Below are positions 63,181 to 64,000 of a stretch of DNA of 64,000 nt, piece by piece. The stretch spans positions 15,755,258 through 15,819,257 of the forward strand of contig CM035169.1 of the NCBI GenBank assembly GCA_020205615.1. The letters are read 5' to 3'. The notes under the pieces were generated by a model, which searched no databases, was not told the origin of the DNA, and saw only the letters and a list, made by a program, of their open reading frames with translations. Made by a program: the position numbers and the translations under genes. Position 1 is the stretch's first letter; the number at the start of each line of letters is the position of its first letter. Source of the DNA: Panax quinquefolius (taxonomy: Eukaryota > Streptophyta > Magnoliopsida > Apiales > Araliaceae).

Positions 63181-63580
63181 GAGTTTTCCGTGTTTCCACC
63201 CTACGTTTTGGATGTGAGTCGCTCTACTTTCATTGTTGCATAAATTCGCATAAAGCCTCCAATATTTGATCATTCATCATTTGGTCGGTGTTGTTGTTTG
63301 CATGAGGATTGTCGCCTTCACGATGCACATTATCCTCGATTATTGATATGTTGTGAATCAACGATCGCCTCAAGGCTTCCATTCTTTATTCTCAACATTC
63401 TCGGATGTCATTTTAGACATCGCCACAAAACAAAAGGTTAATTGACACGTAACAAATTATCCCTATCTTCCGACCAACCAATAAAATAAGCACATAAACT
63501 TAGGTAGGTCATACTAGCGAAGGTATTCCCCGTCTCTCCCTCCTAGTACTATTCTCACATCTTAGCCAGGATCATATCCT

Positions 63581-63597
63581 AAGCTCGATACCAACCG
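63581..63597 (-). promoter_or_regulatory. Primer binding site, Tekay-type copy 2
   Basis: The minus strand reads TTGGTATCGAGCTTAGG, the same altered initiator-Met site as copy 1. A shared change in both copies suggests it is a family trait rather than random error. Confidence 0.75.
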
Positions 63598-64000
63598 TGA
63601 CGCCCCCAAAATTAGGTATACATCACCCATCTTGGGTCACCACTTACATAGTGCAATTTAAATACAACTTACTAACATAATTGTGGTGTATAATACGACA
63701 TAAACCGTGAGTTTAAATACAAATATCGCCTACTAGATATTATACAAACTCAAAAGGAGTCCTCATTTAATTATTATCACACTATTTCACGAATAGTGAG
63801 GACTACTAATGCTATCTTCGAGGACCATCACTCGTTTCCCGACTCGTCCCAAATTTATATTCTCATTTCTCAAGAGAACGGTGAAAGAAAGGGTGAGCTC
63901 AACTAGCCCAAGAAGAAATATTATGACTAAGATAATGTAGAATAAATTATCAAAAAGTCTTCAACAATGTTAAACCGATAAAATACAATAGACAACCAGT
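63598..64000 (-). repeat. 5' LTR of Tekay-type copy 2, cut by window end
   Basis: Aligns with 56200-56620 from the first base (TGACGCCCCCAAAATTAGG). Differences are mostly short indels. Confidence 0.85.

Larger units (their letters stand above)
56200..64000 (-). mobile_element. Tekay/Del-type chromovirus, copy 2, runs off window
   Basis: Left LTR 56200-58764, interior 58765-63597, right LTR from 63598 to the end. Minus-strand order is primer site, gag, protease, reverse transcriptase, RNase H, integrase, chromodomain-like tail. Its frames are better kept than in copy 1, for example the uninterrupted RT segment at 61007-61231, so it may be younger. It is nested in a Tat-like element (55277-56199). 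Confidence 0.88.

Overview
This window is nuclear DNA of a flowering plant, most likely a eudicot. It contains three spliced plant genes, long decayed LTR retrotransposons of known plant lineages, foldback MITEs and many (AT)n or (ATT)n microsatellites. I cannot name the species. Most long open frames are chance frames or pieces of broken transposons.

Layout. 1-8640: a decayed minus-strand Ty3/gypsy element of the Tat/Ogre type (3' tandem repeats, integrase, RNase H, reverse transcriptase, protease, gag, 5' LTR). 9722-10875: an intact three-exon HD-ZIP II transcription factor gene on the minus strand. 11.3-14.5 kb: two pieces of one Copia-like LTR family in opposite orientation. 14519-24308: a minus-strand Tekay/Del-type chromovirus with 2.6-kb LTRs, running into a 100-N scaffold gap. 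24409-26612: a truncated plus-strand gypsy element joined to an LTR and its leader. 26613-40493: a plastid-type branched-chain aminotransferase (BCAT) gene on the plus strand. It is intact from its second exon to its stop, but its transit-peptide exon is not visible. One 188-bp exon/intron segment is duplicated next to the LTR, and the introns carry a 4.2-kb non-autonomous LTR element, a LINE remnant and small DNA elements. 42291-42426: the first exon of an R2R3-MYB gene (MYB36/37/38/68/84/87 subgroup) whose further exons I could not find. 43.7-54.2 kb: AT-rich DNA with MITEs, four of them foldbacks set between (AT)n tracts, plus an unusual pair of interleaved inverted repeats at 52.2 kb. 55277-56199: an LTR and leader of the same Tat family as at the window start, interrupted at 56200 by a second Tekay-type element that runs off the end.

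The HD-ZIP II, BCAT and MYB genes form no pathway together; they are neighbours separated by transposons. Points most worth a second look: the recent BCAT exon duplication fused in frame to an LTR leader, the interleaved inverted repeats at 52204-52368, the (TA)n-bracketed foldback elements, the orphan MYB exon, and the indel pattern of the Tekay copies, which may partly be sequencing error.
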